DNA of 42,728 nucleotides from Deltaproteobacteria bacterium (GTDB lineage: Bacteria > Desulfobacterota > DSM-4660 > Desulfatiglandales > HGW-15): NCBI GenBank assembly GCA_020060215.1, contig JAGVAP010000026.1:1-42728 (forward strand). The letters are read 5' to 3'. Numbering within the stretch: the stretch's first letter is position 1; each line of letters begins with the position of its first letter. Position numbers and translations under genes: made by a program. This document shows positions 24,670 through 33,262 of the stretch, in pieces. The notes under the pieces are model-generated. The model was not told where the DNA came from, ran no database searches, and worked only from the letters and a program-made list of their open reading frames with translations.

Positions 24670-25975
24670 CCCCGTCTCTCCGGGCGGAACACTGGATGGT
24701 CTTTTCCGTTCAGGCGTAAAACCGAGCCCGAGAGATCGCGCCTTTCTGAACAACCTGGTCCAGGGCGTTCTGCGGTGGCGGCTTCGGCTGGACTGGATCC
24801 TCGAGCAAACGTCACATCTACCCCTTAGGAAGATCGATCCGCCTGTCCTCAACATCCTCCGGATTGCCGTTTACCAGATCTTCTTCATGGACCGGGTTCC
24901 GGAGTCGGCGGCCGTCAACGAAGCGGTGAGGCAGGCCAAGGCGGCCGGCCCTCGGCACATCGCCTCGTTCGTGAACGGCGTTCTCCGAAACGTGTGCAGG
25001 AGCAAAGGATCCATTCCTCTGCCCGATCGGGAAAAAGATCGCATCCTTTCCCTGTCCGTTCAGTACTCCTATCCGCAGTGGCTTGTCAGGATGTGGGACC
25101 GGGACCGGGGGACGGAGTTTACCGAACATCTGCTCGACGCGGGAAACCGGCTCCCCAAACTGACGCTCAGGACCAACACCCTGAAGACAGGCAGGGAAGA
25201 ACTGATCGAGCGCCTCAGCGAAGAGGGCGTGGCATGCTCCCCGGCCCCTTACGCGCCGGACGGGATCCGGACCGACGATTTCAAGGGGAGGGTGGATCGT
25301 CTGGACGCGTTCCGGGAAGGTCTCTTCCAGGTTCAGGACGAGGCGGCACAGGTCGCTACCTATCTTCTCGACCCGCTTCCAGGGGAAAGGGTACTGGATG
25401 CATGTGCAGGTCTCGGGGGCAAGGCCTCCCATATGGCGGAGAGGATGGGCCACAAGGGACTCGTCGCGGCCCTTGACATCCATTTCAGGAGGCTGTTAAA
25501 CCTCAGGGCCAGTGCTGCCCGCCTGGGTATACGATCCATCTACCCGGTGGCTGGAGACAGCTCAGGGGGTGCGGCCATCCCGCTCAAGGGGAAGTGGGAC
25601 AGGATCCTTGTGGACGCCCCGTGCTCGGGTCTGGGGGTGATCTCAAGGCACCCGGACGTGAAGTGGAACAGGACGGAGGAGGACCTGGAGCGGCTCTCAC
25701 GGCTGCAGTCATCCATCCTGAAGGGATGCTTTCCCCTGCTGCGGCCGGGCGGGACGCTGCTCTATGTCACCTGCACCCTTTCGAAGGTGGAGAACGAAGG
25801 GGTGGTGGAAACCCTCCTCAGGGATCGGGAGGAGGCCCGGCTCGTGGATCTGAGAAGCCGTGCGCCGGAATGGTGCAGGGGTCTGATCGACGAGAACGGT
25901 TTCTTCAGGACCTTTCCCCACGTGCACGATATGGACGGGTTCTTTGGGGCGTTGTTTGAGAGGAGAGGTCTATGA
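24611..25975 (+). CDS. rsmB: 16S rRNA (cytosine-967-C5)-methyltransferase
   Basis: 454 residues from ATG 24611 inside the DUF116 reading frame. The N-terminal NusB-like RNA-binding domain (about 1-135) shows RDRAFLNNLVQGVLRWR, INEAV-like AAVNEAVRQAK and FVNGVLRNV. The SAM-dependent domain shows motif I VLDACAGLGGKASHMAE, motif IV with the catalytic region DAPCSGLGVISRHPDVKW, and motif VI LLYVTCTLSKVENEGVV, whose cysteine is the nucleophile position. It methylates C967 of 16S rRNA. It shares the transcript with def, fmt and rpe. Confidence 0.92.
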   Translation: MKTENPRDLALIVLNGPTGSPVSPGGTLDGLFRSGVKPSPRDRAFLNNLVQGVLRWRLRLDWILEQTSHLPLRKIDPPVLNILRIAVYQIFFMDRVPESAAVNEAVRQAKAAGPRHIASFVNGVLRNVCRSKGSIPLPDREKDRILSLSVQYSYPQWLVRMWDRDRGTEFTEHLLDAGNRLPKLTLRTNTLKTGREELIERLSEEGVACSPAPYAPDGIRTDDFKGRVDRLDAFREGLFQVQDEAAQVATYLLDPLPGERVLDACAGLGGKASHMAERMGHKGLVAALDIHFRRLLNLRASAARLGIRSIYPVAGDSSGGAAIPLKGKWDRILVDAPCSGLGVISRHPDVKWNRTEEDLERLSRLQSSILKGCFPLLRPGGTLLYVTCTLSKVENEGVVETLLRDREEARLVDLRSRAPEWCRGLIDENGFFRTFPHVHDMDGFFGALFERRGL

Positions 25976-26058
25976 GGTCGAGGGTCCAGGGTCAAGGGTC
26001 AAGAAAGAAGACCGGCGGAGCCGCAGGGACCTCTTGGACCTTTACACACGGAGGAGAC

Positions 26059-26733
26059 ATGGGAAAGATATCGCCTTCCATCTTATCTGCAGATTTTTCC
26101 AGGCTCGGCGAAGAGGTCAGGAGCGTGGAAAAGGCCGGGGCGGACTACATCCACGTGGATGTCATGGACGGCCGTTTCGTCCCGAATATCACCATCGGTC
26201 CATTGGTCGTGAGGGCGGTCCGGAAACTCACGAAACTGCCCCTGGACGTGCATCTCATGATCTCCGACCCCGATCGGTATGTAGAAGATTTTATAAAGGC
26301 CGGAGCCGACATCCTGACGATCCACGCGGAGGCGGTCACCCACCTGCACAGATCCATCCAGCACATCCGGGGGGCGGGTGCAAGACCCGGGGTTGCACTG
26401 AATCCGGCGACCTCTCCGGAGTGCCTGAACTACGTCATCGGCGGCCTCGAGATGGTCGTCGTCATGAGCGTGAATCCGGGCTTCGGGGGACAGGAGTTCA
26501 TCCCGGAGGTGATCCCGAAGATCGGGTGGATCAGGGATCTGATCCGGAGCAAGGGGCTTTCCACGGAGATCGAGGTCGACGGAGGCATCAATCCGGACAC
26601 GATCCACGAGGTGGCTTCGGAAGGCGCGGACGTCTTTGTGGCTGGGTCGGCCGTCTTCTACAGCAAGGACTACGCCGAGACGATCCGGGTCATGAAGGAG
26701 CGAATGGCCGCGGCCGAGCGCCAGAGGAAGTGA
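26059..26733 (+). CDS. rpe: Ribulose-phosphate 3-epimerase
   Basis: 224 residues from ATG 26059 (MGKISPSILSADFSRLGEEV), preceded by GGAGGAG. The frame is open to 25972 but that part is not family-like. TIM-barrel landmarks are HVDVMDGRFVPNITIGP (metal ligands His and Asp), DVHLMI, MSVNPGFGGQEF, EVDGGINPDTI and FVAGSAVFYS. It interconverts ribulose-5-phosphate and xylulose-5-phosphate in the pentose phosphate pathway. Last gene of the def operon. Confidence 0.95.
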   Translation: MGKISPSILSADFSRLGEEVRSVEKAGADYIHVDVMDGRFVPNITIGPLVVRAVRKLTKLPLDVHLMISDPDRYVEDFIKAGADILTIHAEAVTHLHRSIQHIRGAGARPGVALNPATSPECLNYVIGGLEMVVVMSVNPGFGGQEFIPEVIPKIGWIRDLIRSKGLSTEIEVDGGINPDTIHEVASEGADVFVAGSAVFYSKDYAETIRVMKERMAAAERQRK

Positions 26734-26880
26734 TGAGAGAAGGGTCTGTCCAGGGATTCGGCCGGCAGCGCTTTGACAGCGGATAACGAAGCGACGACCG
26801 CTGGTCCTGAGGAGGATTTCGACAACTTAGAGGTTTATGGGAAACCTGTTTCGGCCGGTGGCATGGGTCTTGAAAAGGCT

Positions 26881-26909
26881 TTGACTACCCGCTATCGATG
26901 TATTATATG
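26881..26909 (+). promoter_or_regulatory. Candidate promoter of the tRNA-Ser pair
   Basis: TTGACT at 26881-26886 and TATATG at 26904-26909 are 17 nt apart, and the -10 box ends 12 nt before the first tRNA base. An overlapping TATTAT at 26901 would give a 14-nt spacer and is less likely. Confidence 0.55.
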
Positions 26910-26921
26910 TTTTGATCTGTT

Positions 26922-27013
26922 GGAGGGATGTCCGAGTGGTTTAAGGAGGCGGTCTTGAAAACCGTTGTCCCGCTTCCGCGGGACCGTGGGTTCGAATCCT
27001 ACTCCCTCCGCCA
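26922..27013 (+). tRNA. tRNA-Ser (anticodon UGA)
   Basis: The acceptor stem GGAGGGA pairs with TCCCTCC before G73 and an encoded CCA. The anticodon loop CTTGAAA in CGGTCTTGAAAACCG places TGA at 26956-26958. A long variable arm (GTTGTCCCGCTTCCGCGGGACC) is present, as expected for a class II serine tRNA, and GGTTCGAATCC forms the T-loop region. 92 nt. The second serine tRNA follows 23 nt downstream. Confidence 0.95.
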
Positions 27014-27036
27014 GGATAAACCCCCAGTATATCAGC

Positions 27037-27130
27037 GGAGAGATGGCCGAGTTGGCTGAAGGCGCTCGCCTGCTAAGCGAGTATACCCTGTAAAGGGGTA
27101 TCTCGGGTTCGAATCCCGATCTCTCCGCCA
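27037..27130 (+). tRNA. tRNA-Ser (anticodon GCU)
   Basis: The acceptor GGAGAGA pairs with TCTCTCC, then G and CCA. The anticodon loop in CGCCTGCTAAGCG places GCT at 27072-27074. A long variable arm (TATACCCTGTAAAGGGGTA) and GGTTCGAATCC T-loop are present. 94 nt. A run of six T (27132-27137) follows directly and may serve as the transcript end. Together with the UGA tRNA it reads both serine codon boxes. Confidence 0.95.
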
Positions 27131-27182
27131 GTTTTTTATCTAGCTCGCCCAACCTACCCTCGATGGCACCAGACCAGAGAAC

Positions 27183-27931
27183 ATGATCCCTGAGCTTCTC
27201 AGATAAGCGAAAGCGATTTTCGTTAAACGTGGACAGAAGGTCATGCTGGAACGTGATCTCGCCAAACTACGAACAGGTACGTCGAAACCTGTCTCGGTTC
27301 CCGTCTGATTTCATGTTCCAGCTGGACGAAGATGAAGCAGCGTCTTTGAGGTCGCGATTTGCGACCTCAAAGGGGGCCGAGGAGGGACCGAGCAAGGGGT
27401 AGCCATTCCATCCACTGTGCTCCATAGCGACCGAGCAATTGAGGTAAACCTCATAGTTGCATAAAACAAGGGCAATGTCGTCTTCGCAAATGGGGAGGCT
27501 ACATGGATTGTGGAGGAATATTGTCAGTAATGAAAACCGAGCATTGCCCCTCTCGATCTCACTGCCAGTGAATTTCTGTAGGATGGGTGGAGCGCAGCGA
27601 AACCCATCGGTTTTGAGGTTTGCGGCATGTTCAAGCCCTCGAATGGATGGGTTTCGCTGCGCTCCACCCATCCTACGAAGATACCCGAACTTGTGCCACG
27701 CTAGGGTAAACATGAGCCATCATGAGGGTGTTCGTCCGGCTTCGGGAGATGATGGCCGCACACAAGGAACTCGCCGTCAAGTTGAATGAGTTGGAGCGGA
27801 AGATCGGAGAGCGCAACGATCAGACCGTGGCCATATTCGAGGCGATCCGACAACTCATGACTCCACGCCTGGTTCCCCGCGAGCGGATAGGGTTCGAAGT
27901 GAAGGAGAAAAGGGCTGGGTATGGTAAGTGA
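27183..27931 (+). pseudogene. ORF6N-domain DNA-binding protein, decayed and split by a repeat insertion
   Basis: Pieces of one gene lie in order in different frames. From the ATG at 27183: MIPELLR, an in-frame TAA (27204-27206), then AKAIFVKRGQKVMLERDLAK. A deletion and frame change at about 27270 leads to EQVRRNLSRFPSDFMFQLDE and SLRSRFATSKG, the ORF6N core. A further frame change at about 27400 leads to GVAIPSTVLHSDRAIEVN, ending at 27449. The text resumes after a 255-bp insertion with VN (27707) and the C-terminal half MRVFVRLREMMAAHKELAVK to stop 27931. ORF6N proteins are phage- or mobile-element-associated DNA-binding proteins. The C-terminal part alone (69 codons from ATG 27722) might still be translated, but it lacks the DNA-binding domain. 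Confidence 0.8.
27450..27704. mobile_element. 255-bp MITE-like element inserted in the ORF6N gene
   Basis: Bounded by identical 7-bp GGTAAAC at 27443-27449 and 27705-27711, consistent with target duplication. The ends are imperfect inverted repeats: left CTCATAGTTGCATAAAACAA, right (reverse strand) CTAGCGTGGCACAAGTTC. Inside are unit A (27470-27549, closed by GGGCAATG / CATTGCCC) and an inverted pair of GTAGGATGGGTGG elements (27578-27610 and 27645-27677). It encodes no transposase, so it would need one in trans. A related copy lies at about 33245-33571. Confidence 0.65.
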
Positions 27932-27965
27932 AGCGTCTGACGACGTGATCATGGGGGAGAGAAAG

Positions 27966-28065
27966 TCACGAACGTCCCTCTCTTAAAGTGAATTCCTGTA
28001 GGATGGGTGGAGCGCAGCGAAACCCATCGGTCTTGAGGTTTGCATTTCACGAACGTCCCTCTCTT
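27966..28065. mobile_element. GTAGGATGGGTGG element bounded by 19-bp direct repeats
   Basis: TCACGAACGTCCCTCTCTT occurs exactly at 27966-27984 and again at 28047-28065. The 62 bp between (27985-28046) contain one repeat copy (27998-28030) with the same flanks (GTGAATT...TTGAGGTTTGC) as the copy inside the 255-bp element. The flanking duplication marks an insertion event or a recombination footprint. Confidence 0.6.
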
Positions 28066-28097
28066 TAAACCTAATATGTCAAAAAAAACATTTTACA

Positions 28098-28128
28098 TAC
28101 GTTGGATTTTGATTTAGAAGGACCAACG
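28098..28128. promoter_or_regulatory. Inverted repeat upstream of the hybrid kinase
   Basis: ACGTTGG (28098-28104) and CCAACGT (28122-28128) form a perfect 7-bp inverted repeat 87 nt before the kinase start, in an A+T-rich stretch (TTTTACATACG precedes it). This could be an operator for a dimeric regulator or a hairpin. Confidence 0.3.
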
Positions 28129-28214
28129 TCTTGATGGTTTTTGCCTTCCGAACCCTTATGGCCCCTCTTCAGGGTGGAGCTCAGAGGTATGGCCATGGAA
28201 AAAGCTGAATTAGA

Positions 28215-31200
28215 GTGCGAAAAAGGGAGCAAGGTTTGCCGCTTCTTGGATACTTTCTTTCGGCTGTTCTTCTATTCTTCGCGAATGGTGCCGTCTTTGC
28301 GGGGGAGCCGGCCACACCTGATCTCACCAGGAAAGTCCTTCTTCTAAACTCCTACCATCCCGGGTATGCGTGGTCCGATGGTGTGCAGGTCGGCATCCTC
28401 GAAACCCTCCAAGGTCTGAATCCCAACTGGATGCCCCGCATCGAGTATCTGGACTGCAAGCGTCTCCCGGGCGAAGAACACCTTGGCGAGCTTGCCGCCC
28501 TCGTGAGCCGCAAGTACAAGGATCTGGCCCTCGTCATCGCCATGGACAATCCCGCCCTGGGGTTTTCCCTGAAAAACCGTAAGAGACTCTTTGAGCATAC
28601 CCCCATCCTCTTTTGCGGCATCAACGATTTCACGCCTGAAATGCTCCATGGCCATGGCGACGTGACCGGCAGGGCCGAAAACGTCGACATCGGCGGAACC
28701 ATCGACATTATGCTCCGGCTGCACCCTAACGCTCGCGAGATTCTGATCCTGCATGACTACACCGTTACCGGCCTGGCCACGCGCAAAGAGGCCGAGGAGG
28801 CGATGTTCCGCTTACCGCCCGGGGTGAAGGTCAGATTCTTGAAGCATCTTGATATGGAAGACGTACTGAGCGAGCTTGAGCATCTCCCCAGGGACTGTCT
28901 GGTGCTGGTGGTCCCTTTCACGACCGACAAGTCCGGCCGCTCCTTCGGGTTGGCAGAGTCCACAACTCTCTTCGTCAAGCATAGTCCCGTGCCCGTCTAC
29001 AGCGCGGTTGCGGCCCGTTTGGGTCATGGCATCATAGGCGGAAAGCTGACCGACGCCAAGGTCCACGGTGTCCGCACGGCCAGGATGGCCCTCAGGATCC
29101 TAGGGGGCGAGAAACCATCAGAGATCCCGGTGGAGACGGAGAGCGATTCTCAGTTCATGTTCGATTTCGCCGCCATGGCCCGCTTCGGCATTCCCCTTTC
29201 CAAGCTCCCGGAGAACAGTATCGTCATCAACGGGCCTGTCTCTTTTTACGCAGGGCACCGGTCGATCATCCTTCTTGCCCTTTCGGCCATTGCGGTCCTG
29301 TGCGCGGTCATTGCCCTTCTGACCCTCCATATCGTCCAGAGGCGAAGAGCCGTCGAGGCCCTCAGGATCAGCGAGGAGCGTTTTCGCGAGTTGGCGGAAC
29401 TCCTGCCTCAGGTCGTCTACGAGGCTGACGCCCAGGGCCTGCTGACCTATGCCAACCGCTTTGCCTTCCAGGCATTCGGATATTCGGAAGAAGATCTCAA
29501 GAGAGGGATCAACGTGCTCCAGAGGCTGGTCTCGGAGGACCGCGCGAGGGCTGAAAGCGCTATCCGGGCCGTTCTCACGGGGGATCCGTCAGGTTCGGGC
29601 AAGGAATACCGAGCCCTCCGGAAGGACGGGACCTCCTTCCCGGCCGTGATCTATTCCTCGGCGATCACCCAGGAAGGGGCCATCGTCGGAATGCGCGGCA
29701 TTCTGGTCGACATCACCGAGCAAAAGAAGTCGGAAGAGGCTTTGCGGAAGAGCGAGGAGACGTATCGAACGCTTTTCGAGAACATGACCCAGGGCGCATT
29801 TCGTCAGCGAGCGGATGGCACCCTCGTTGATGTCAATCCGGCGGCCTTGGAGATGTTCGGAATACCGAGGGAAGAATTCCTGAGCAGGACGTCGGAATCC
29901 ACGGATTGGGAAGTGGTTCATGAGGATGGAATGCCCGCGCCTGGGAACGAGCATCCTTCGATGGTGGCTCTGGGTTCAGGGAAACCTGTGTATGGGGCCA
30001 TATTTGGAGTGCGAAACGACCGGACCGGAGAACTGGTCTGGATGGAAATCAACGCCGTCCCGGAGTTCCGTCCAGGCGCAGACAAGCCCTATCAGGTGCT
30101 GGTGACGCTCCACGACATTACCAAGCGCAAGCATGCGGAAGATGAGCTCAGAAGGAGCGAGGAGCGCTTCCGGTACCTCATCGAGAATGCGCCGGACGCC
30201 ATATTCGTCCGGACCGGAGACCGGTTCTCGTATGTGAACCCGGCGATGCTGAAGATCCTCGGGGTTCCCTCCGCAGACCATTTGATAGGGAAGCGCGTAC
30301 TCGATTGGATACACCCCGACGGGCGCGCGATGGCTGCTGAACGAATGAACCGCATCGACTCCACGTCGGAGCCTCAGCCGATGATGCCGCAGAAGTATCT
30401 CCGGATGGACGGAACTCCCGTGGATGTCGAGGCTTCGCCGGTGTCGCTGTGGTACGAGGGGCGGAAGAGTGCGCTGGTTTTCCTGCGGGACATTACCGAC
30501 CGCAAGCGTGCAGAAGAAGAAAAGGAACAGCTTCAGGCAAGGCTTGTGCAGGCCCAGAAGATAAAGGCCATCGGCACCCTGGCCGGCGGCATTGCCCATG
30601 ACTTCAACAACATCCTTTCGGTCATCCTGGGGAACACGGAACTCGCCATGGCTGAAGTCCCCCATTCGAGCCCAGGGCGCTACTGCCTTGACCAGGTTAC
30701 CAAGGCGGGTTATCGGGCAAGAGACCTGATCGGCCAGATCCTCGCCTTCAGCCGGCAGACGGAGCAGGAGAGGAAGGCGATCAAGGTCGGAGGCATCGCA
30801 AGGGAGGTCCTGAAGTTCCTGCGCGCATCCTTTCCGTCGACCATCGAGATTCGGCGGAAGTTTCACGCCGAGCGAGATACCGTGCTGGCGGATCCCACGC
30901 AGATCCATCAGGTGCTGATGAATCTCTGCACCAATGCGCATCATGCCATGATCGAAGACGGCGGGATTCTGGAACTGGAACTGAGCAACCATCAAGTCGA
31001 CTCCGAGAACGGGGCCGAATATCCGGATCTCCAACCCGGAGCGTATCTGAAACTGGGCGTGAGCGACACCGGGTGTGGAATGGACACGGAGGTGATGACT
31101 CGTATCTTTGAGCCCTACTTTACAACCAAGGAAAAGGGCATGGGAACCGGGCTCGGGCTGGCCGTGGTTCACGGCATCGTCAAGGAGCTTGGCGGCGCGG

Positions 31201-31715
31201 TTCGTGTCCAGAGCGAATCGGGGAAGGGGAGCGTTTTTGAGGTATTCCTTCCCCTTGCCGACGAGAAGGTAGTCTCCGCGACTGGGAAAAACGAACCGAT
31301 TGCAGGAGGGCACGGGAGGATTCTCTTGGTCGATGACGAAGAAGCGGTGGCCGACCTGGGGAGACGGATGCTGCAGCACCTGGGATACGAAGTCGAAGTC
31401 TGTACGAGCAGCCTGGACGCCTTGGAGACGTTCAAGGCGGGTCCGGAAAGGTTTGACCTGGTGATCACCGACATCACGATGCCCACACTGACCGGTGACA
31501 GGCTTGCGAAAGAACTTATCGCTATCCGCCGGGATATCCCGATTATCATCTGCACAGGGCACAGTGAACGAATCTCGGATGAAAAGGCTATGGAGCCTGG
31601 GGTCGAGGCGATTGTCATGAAGCCCATTCTCATGCGCGACATGGCCGCGACGATACGTCGGGTCCTTGGAATGAACAGCCATTGCAGCCCTTCGATACCT
31701 CAGGGCGAACGGTGA
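28215..31715 (+). CDS. Hybrid sensor histidine kinase with periplasmic ABC-substrate-binding-type sensor
   Basis: 1166 residues from a GTG at 28215; a TTG at 28236, six bases after GGGAG, is a plausible alternative. A signal/anchor (about 8-28) is followed by a periplasmic domain of the ABC_sub_bind (PF04392-like) type (about 38-325: KVLLLNSYHPGYAWSDGVQ, PILFCGINDFTPEMLHG, HPNAREILILHDYTVTG). A membrane helix lies at about 342-368. Three PAS domains follow (about 385-505, 515-635, 645-765). The HisKA motif GGIAHDFNNILSVI has H795, the HATPase domain has NLCTNAHHAM and TTKEKGMGTGLGLAV, and the C-terminal receiver has phospho-acceptor D1086 (LVITDITMPTLTG). It probably senses a small molecule in the periplasm and signals to the sigma-54 regulator encoded 105 bp downstream. 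Confidence 0.9.
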   Translation: MRKREQGLPLLGYFLSAVLLFFANGAVFAGEPATPDLTRKVLLLNSYHPGYAWSDGVQVGILETLQGLNPNWMPRIEYLDCKRLPGEEHLGELAALVSRKYKDLALVIAMDNPALGFSLKNRKRLFEHTPILFCGINDFTPEMLHGHGDVTGRAENVDIGGTIDIMLRLHPNAREILILHDYTVTGLATRKEAEEAMFRLPPGVKVRFLKHLDMEDVLSELEHLPRDCLVLVVPFTTDKSGRSFGLAESTTLFVKHSPVPVYSAVAARLGHGIIGGKLTDAKVHGVRTARMALRILGGEKPSEIPVETESDSQFMFDFAAMARFGIPLSKLPENSIVINGPVSFYAGHRSIILLALSAIAVLCAVIALLTLHIVQRRRAVEALRISEERFRELAELLPQVVYEADAQGLLTYANRFAFQAFGYSEEDLKRGINVLQRLVSEDRARAESAIRAVLTGDPSGSGKEYRALRKDGTSFPAVIYSSAITQEGAIVGMRGILVDITEQKKSEEALRKSEETYRTLFENMTQGAFRQRADGTLVDVNPAALEMFGIPREEFLSRTSESTDWEVVHEDGMPAPGNEHPSMVALGSGKPVYGAIFGVRNDRTGELVWMEINAVPEFRPGADKPYQVLVTLHDITKRKHAEDELRRSEERFRYLIENAPDAIFVRTGDRFSYVNPAMLKILGVPSADHLIGKRVLDWIHPDGRAMAAERMNRIDSTSEPQPMMPQKYLRMDGTPVDVEASPVSLWYEGRKSALVFLRDITDRKRAEEEKEQLQARLVQAQKIKAIGTLAGGIAHDFNNILSVILGNTELAMAEVPHSSPGRYCLDQVTKAGYRARDLIGQILAFSRQTEQERKAIKVGGIAREVLKFLRASFPSTIEIRRKFHAERDTVLADPTQIHQVLMNLCTNAHHAMIEDGGILELELSNHQVDSENGAEYPDLQPGAYLKLGVSDTGCGMDTEVMTRIFEPYFTTKEKGMGTGLGLAVVHGIVKELGGAVRVQSESGKGSVFEVFLPLADEKVVSATGKNEPIAGGHGRILLVDDEEAVADLGRRMLQHLGYEVEVCTSSLDALETFKAGPERFDLVITDITMPTLTGDRLAKELIAIRRDIPIIICTGHSERISDEKAMEPGVEAIVMKPILMRDMAATIRRVLGMNSHCSPSIPQGER

Positions 31716-31820
31716 TCAACTCGATCTTCGATACTTGGAGTTCGTATCTCGACGGCCCGGTTTCTCAGGCAAAGGCCATGGCCCGTCACCCGGCCTTCAC
31801 GACCGGCTTTCCGGTGAAAC

Positions 31821-33176
31821 ATGAATCGTATCCTGATCATTGACGACGATGAGATGATTTGCGACCTGGTGTCCCGCCACCTTCGACAGAAGGGCTACGA
31901 GGTTGCCTGTGCGCTTACACTGGATGCAGGCATGAACATGGCGGAAACAGGGAGCCCGGATGTGGTCTTCCTGGATGTCCACATGCCGGACGGGAACGGA
32001 CTGGACGCCCTGCCGCGGATCAAGGCTGCAGCCTCCAGCCCGGAGGTCATTATTTTTACGGCCCAAGGGGACCCGGAGGGTGCTGAAACCGCCATCCGAA
32101 GCGGCGCATGGGACTACATCGAGAAGCCCCCCTCCACCCAGGGGATGATGCTGCCGCTGATACGCGCCCTTCAGTACCGCGAAGAGAAGAAGAGGATCAA
32201 ACCGAAGACCGCCTTGAGACGGGAAGGGATCGTGGGAAGCAGCCGGGAGCTGGAGGCATGCCTCGACCTCGCGGCGCAGGCCGCCAACAGCGAGAGCAGC
32301 GTCCTCATTACCGGGGAGACCGGCACCGGGAAAGAGCTCTTCGCCCGGGCCATCCACGAAAACAGCGCGCGCTCCAGCGGGAACCTGGTGGTGGTGGACT
32401 GTGGAGCGCTTCCGGAAGCCCTTGTGGAGAGTATCCTCTTCGGCCATGAAAGAGGGGCCTTCACCGGTGCTGACAAGACCCGTGAAGGTCTGATCAGGCA
32501 GGCCCATGGAGGCACCCTGTTCCTGGATGAGGTGGGCGAACTCCCCATGAGCGTGCAGAAGACCTTCCTCCGAGTCCTTCAGGAGCGCCGCTTCCGCCCT
32601 GTGGGAGCGAACAAGGAGGTGGAAAGCAATTTCAGACTGCTTGCGGCCACCAATCGAGACCTGGAACACATGGTGCGATCCGGCAGGTTCCGCAGCGACC
32701 TTCTTTTCCGACTCCGGACGCTGGTCCTGGATCTTCCCCCACTGAAAGGGCGTACCGGGGACATCCGGGACATCGCCATGCATTACATGTCCAAATTCTG
32801 CAGCCAGTCCGTCACCGGGACAAGGGGATTTTCACCGGAGTTCCTGGAGGCGCTTTTCGCATACCCATGGCCCGGCAACGTGAGAGAGCTGATCCATGCC
32901 CTGGAAATGGCGATCGCGTCCGCCGGGAGTGAACCGACGCTCCATCTTTTTCATCTGCCGATCTCCATTCGAATTCAGGTGGCGCGCGCATCGATTCCCC
33001 AGAACACCCTGCAGCCCGAAACGGCTGATCGGGGAGGCCCGATGAAAGACCCGGTGGATCTGCGGGAACTGCTCGAACACGGAGCGGCAGTACCTCGAGG
33101 TCCTGTTGGCGAAGACGGGAGGCAACATCAAGGAGGTCTGCCGCATCTCCGGCCTTTCGCGATCGACCCTCTATGA
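31821..33176 (+). CDS. NtrC-family sigma-54 response regulator, DNA-binding tail frameshifted
   Basis: The frame gives 451 residues. The receiver (1-118) has D52 in VVFLDVHMPDGNG and K in DYIEKPP. The AAA+ domain (about 140-370) has [30 protein letters not shown] and FRSDLLFRLRTL. After residue 420 (codon CAC at 33078) the frame loses similarity and ends in LPHLRPFAIDPL. The expected Fis-type helix-turn-helix continues in the +1 frame from 33082 to a TGA at 33208-33210. A single extra base in the GG at 33081-33082 would explain it. As written, the product lacks its DNA-binding domain; either the gene is mutated or there is a sequence error. It is the likely partner of the hybrid kinase. Confidence 0.88.
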   Translation: MNRILIIDDDEMICDLVSRHLRQKGYEVACALTLDAGMNMAETGSPDVVFLDVHMPDGNGLDALPRIKAAASSPEVIIFTAQGDPEGAETAIRSGAWDYIEKPPSTQGMMLPLIRALQYREEKKRIKPKTALRREGIVGSSRELEACLDLAAQAANSESSVLITGETGTGKELFARAIHENSARSSGNLVVVDCGALPEALVESILFGHERGAFTGADKTREGLIRQAHGGTLFLDEVGELPMSVQKTFLRVLQERRFRPVGANKEVESNFRLLAATNRDLEHMVRSGRFRSDLLFRLRTLVLDLPPLKGRTGDIRDIAMHYMSKFCSQSVTGTRGFSPEFLEALFAYPWPGNVRELIHALEMAIASAGSEPTLHLFHLPISIRIQVARASIPQNTLQPETADRGGPMKDPVDLRELLEHGAAVPRGPVGEDGRQHQGGLPHLRPFAIDPL

Positions 33177-33210
33177 CCGTCTCAAGAGGCATGGGATCCT
33201 GGGCAATTGA
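33082..33210 (+). pseudogene. Displaced Fis-type HTH of the sigma-54 regulator (+1 frame)
   Basis: 42 codons reading ERQYLEVLLAKTGGNIKEV, then CRISGLSRSTLYDRLKRHGI, the normal end of an NtrC-family protein. It has no start codon of its own near 33082, so it would be made only if the frameshift is absent or bypassed. Confidence 0.75.
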
Positions 33211-33262
33211 GGACGCTTCCCTGGAAGACCCTGCAAGAGAATTCCTCACTGCATAATAACAA

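Noticed and set aside
26892..27152. Minus-strand frame reading SGFEPEIPLYRV and GVGFEPTVPRKR
   Set aside because: It is the reverse strand of the two tRNA-Ser genes; such GFEPTVP proteins are a known misannotation of tRNAs.
27267..27713. 148-codon minus-strand frame across the composite element
   Set aside because: It consists of the antisense of the ORF6N remnant plus repeat sequence; the similarity to the second copy follows from DNA repeat identity, not protein conservation.
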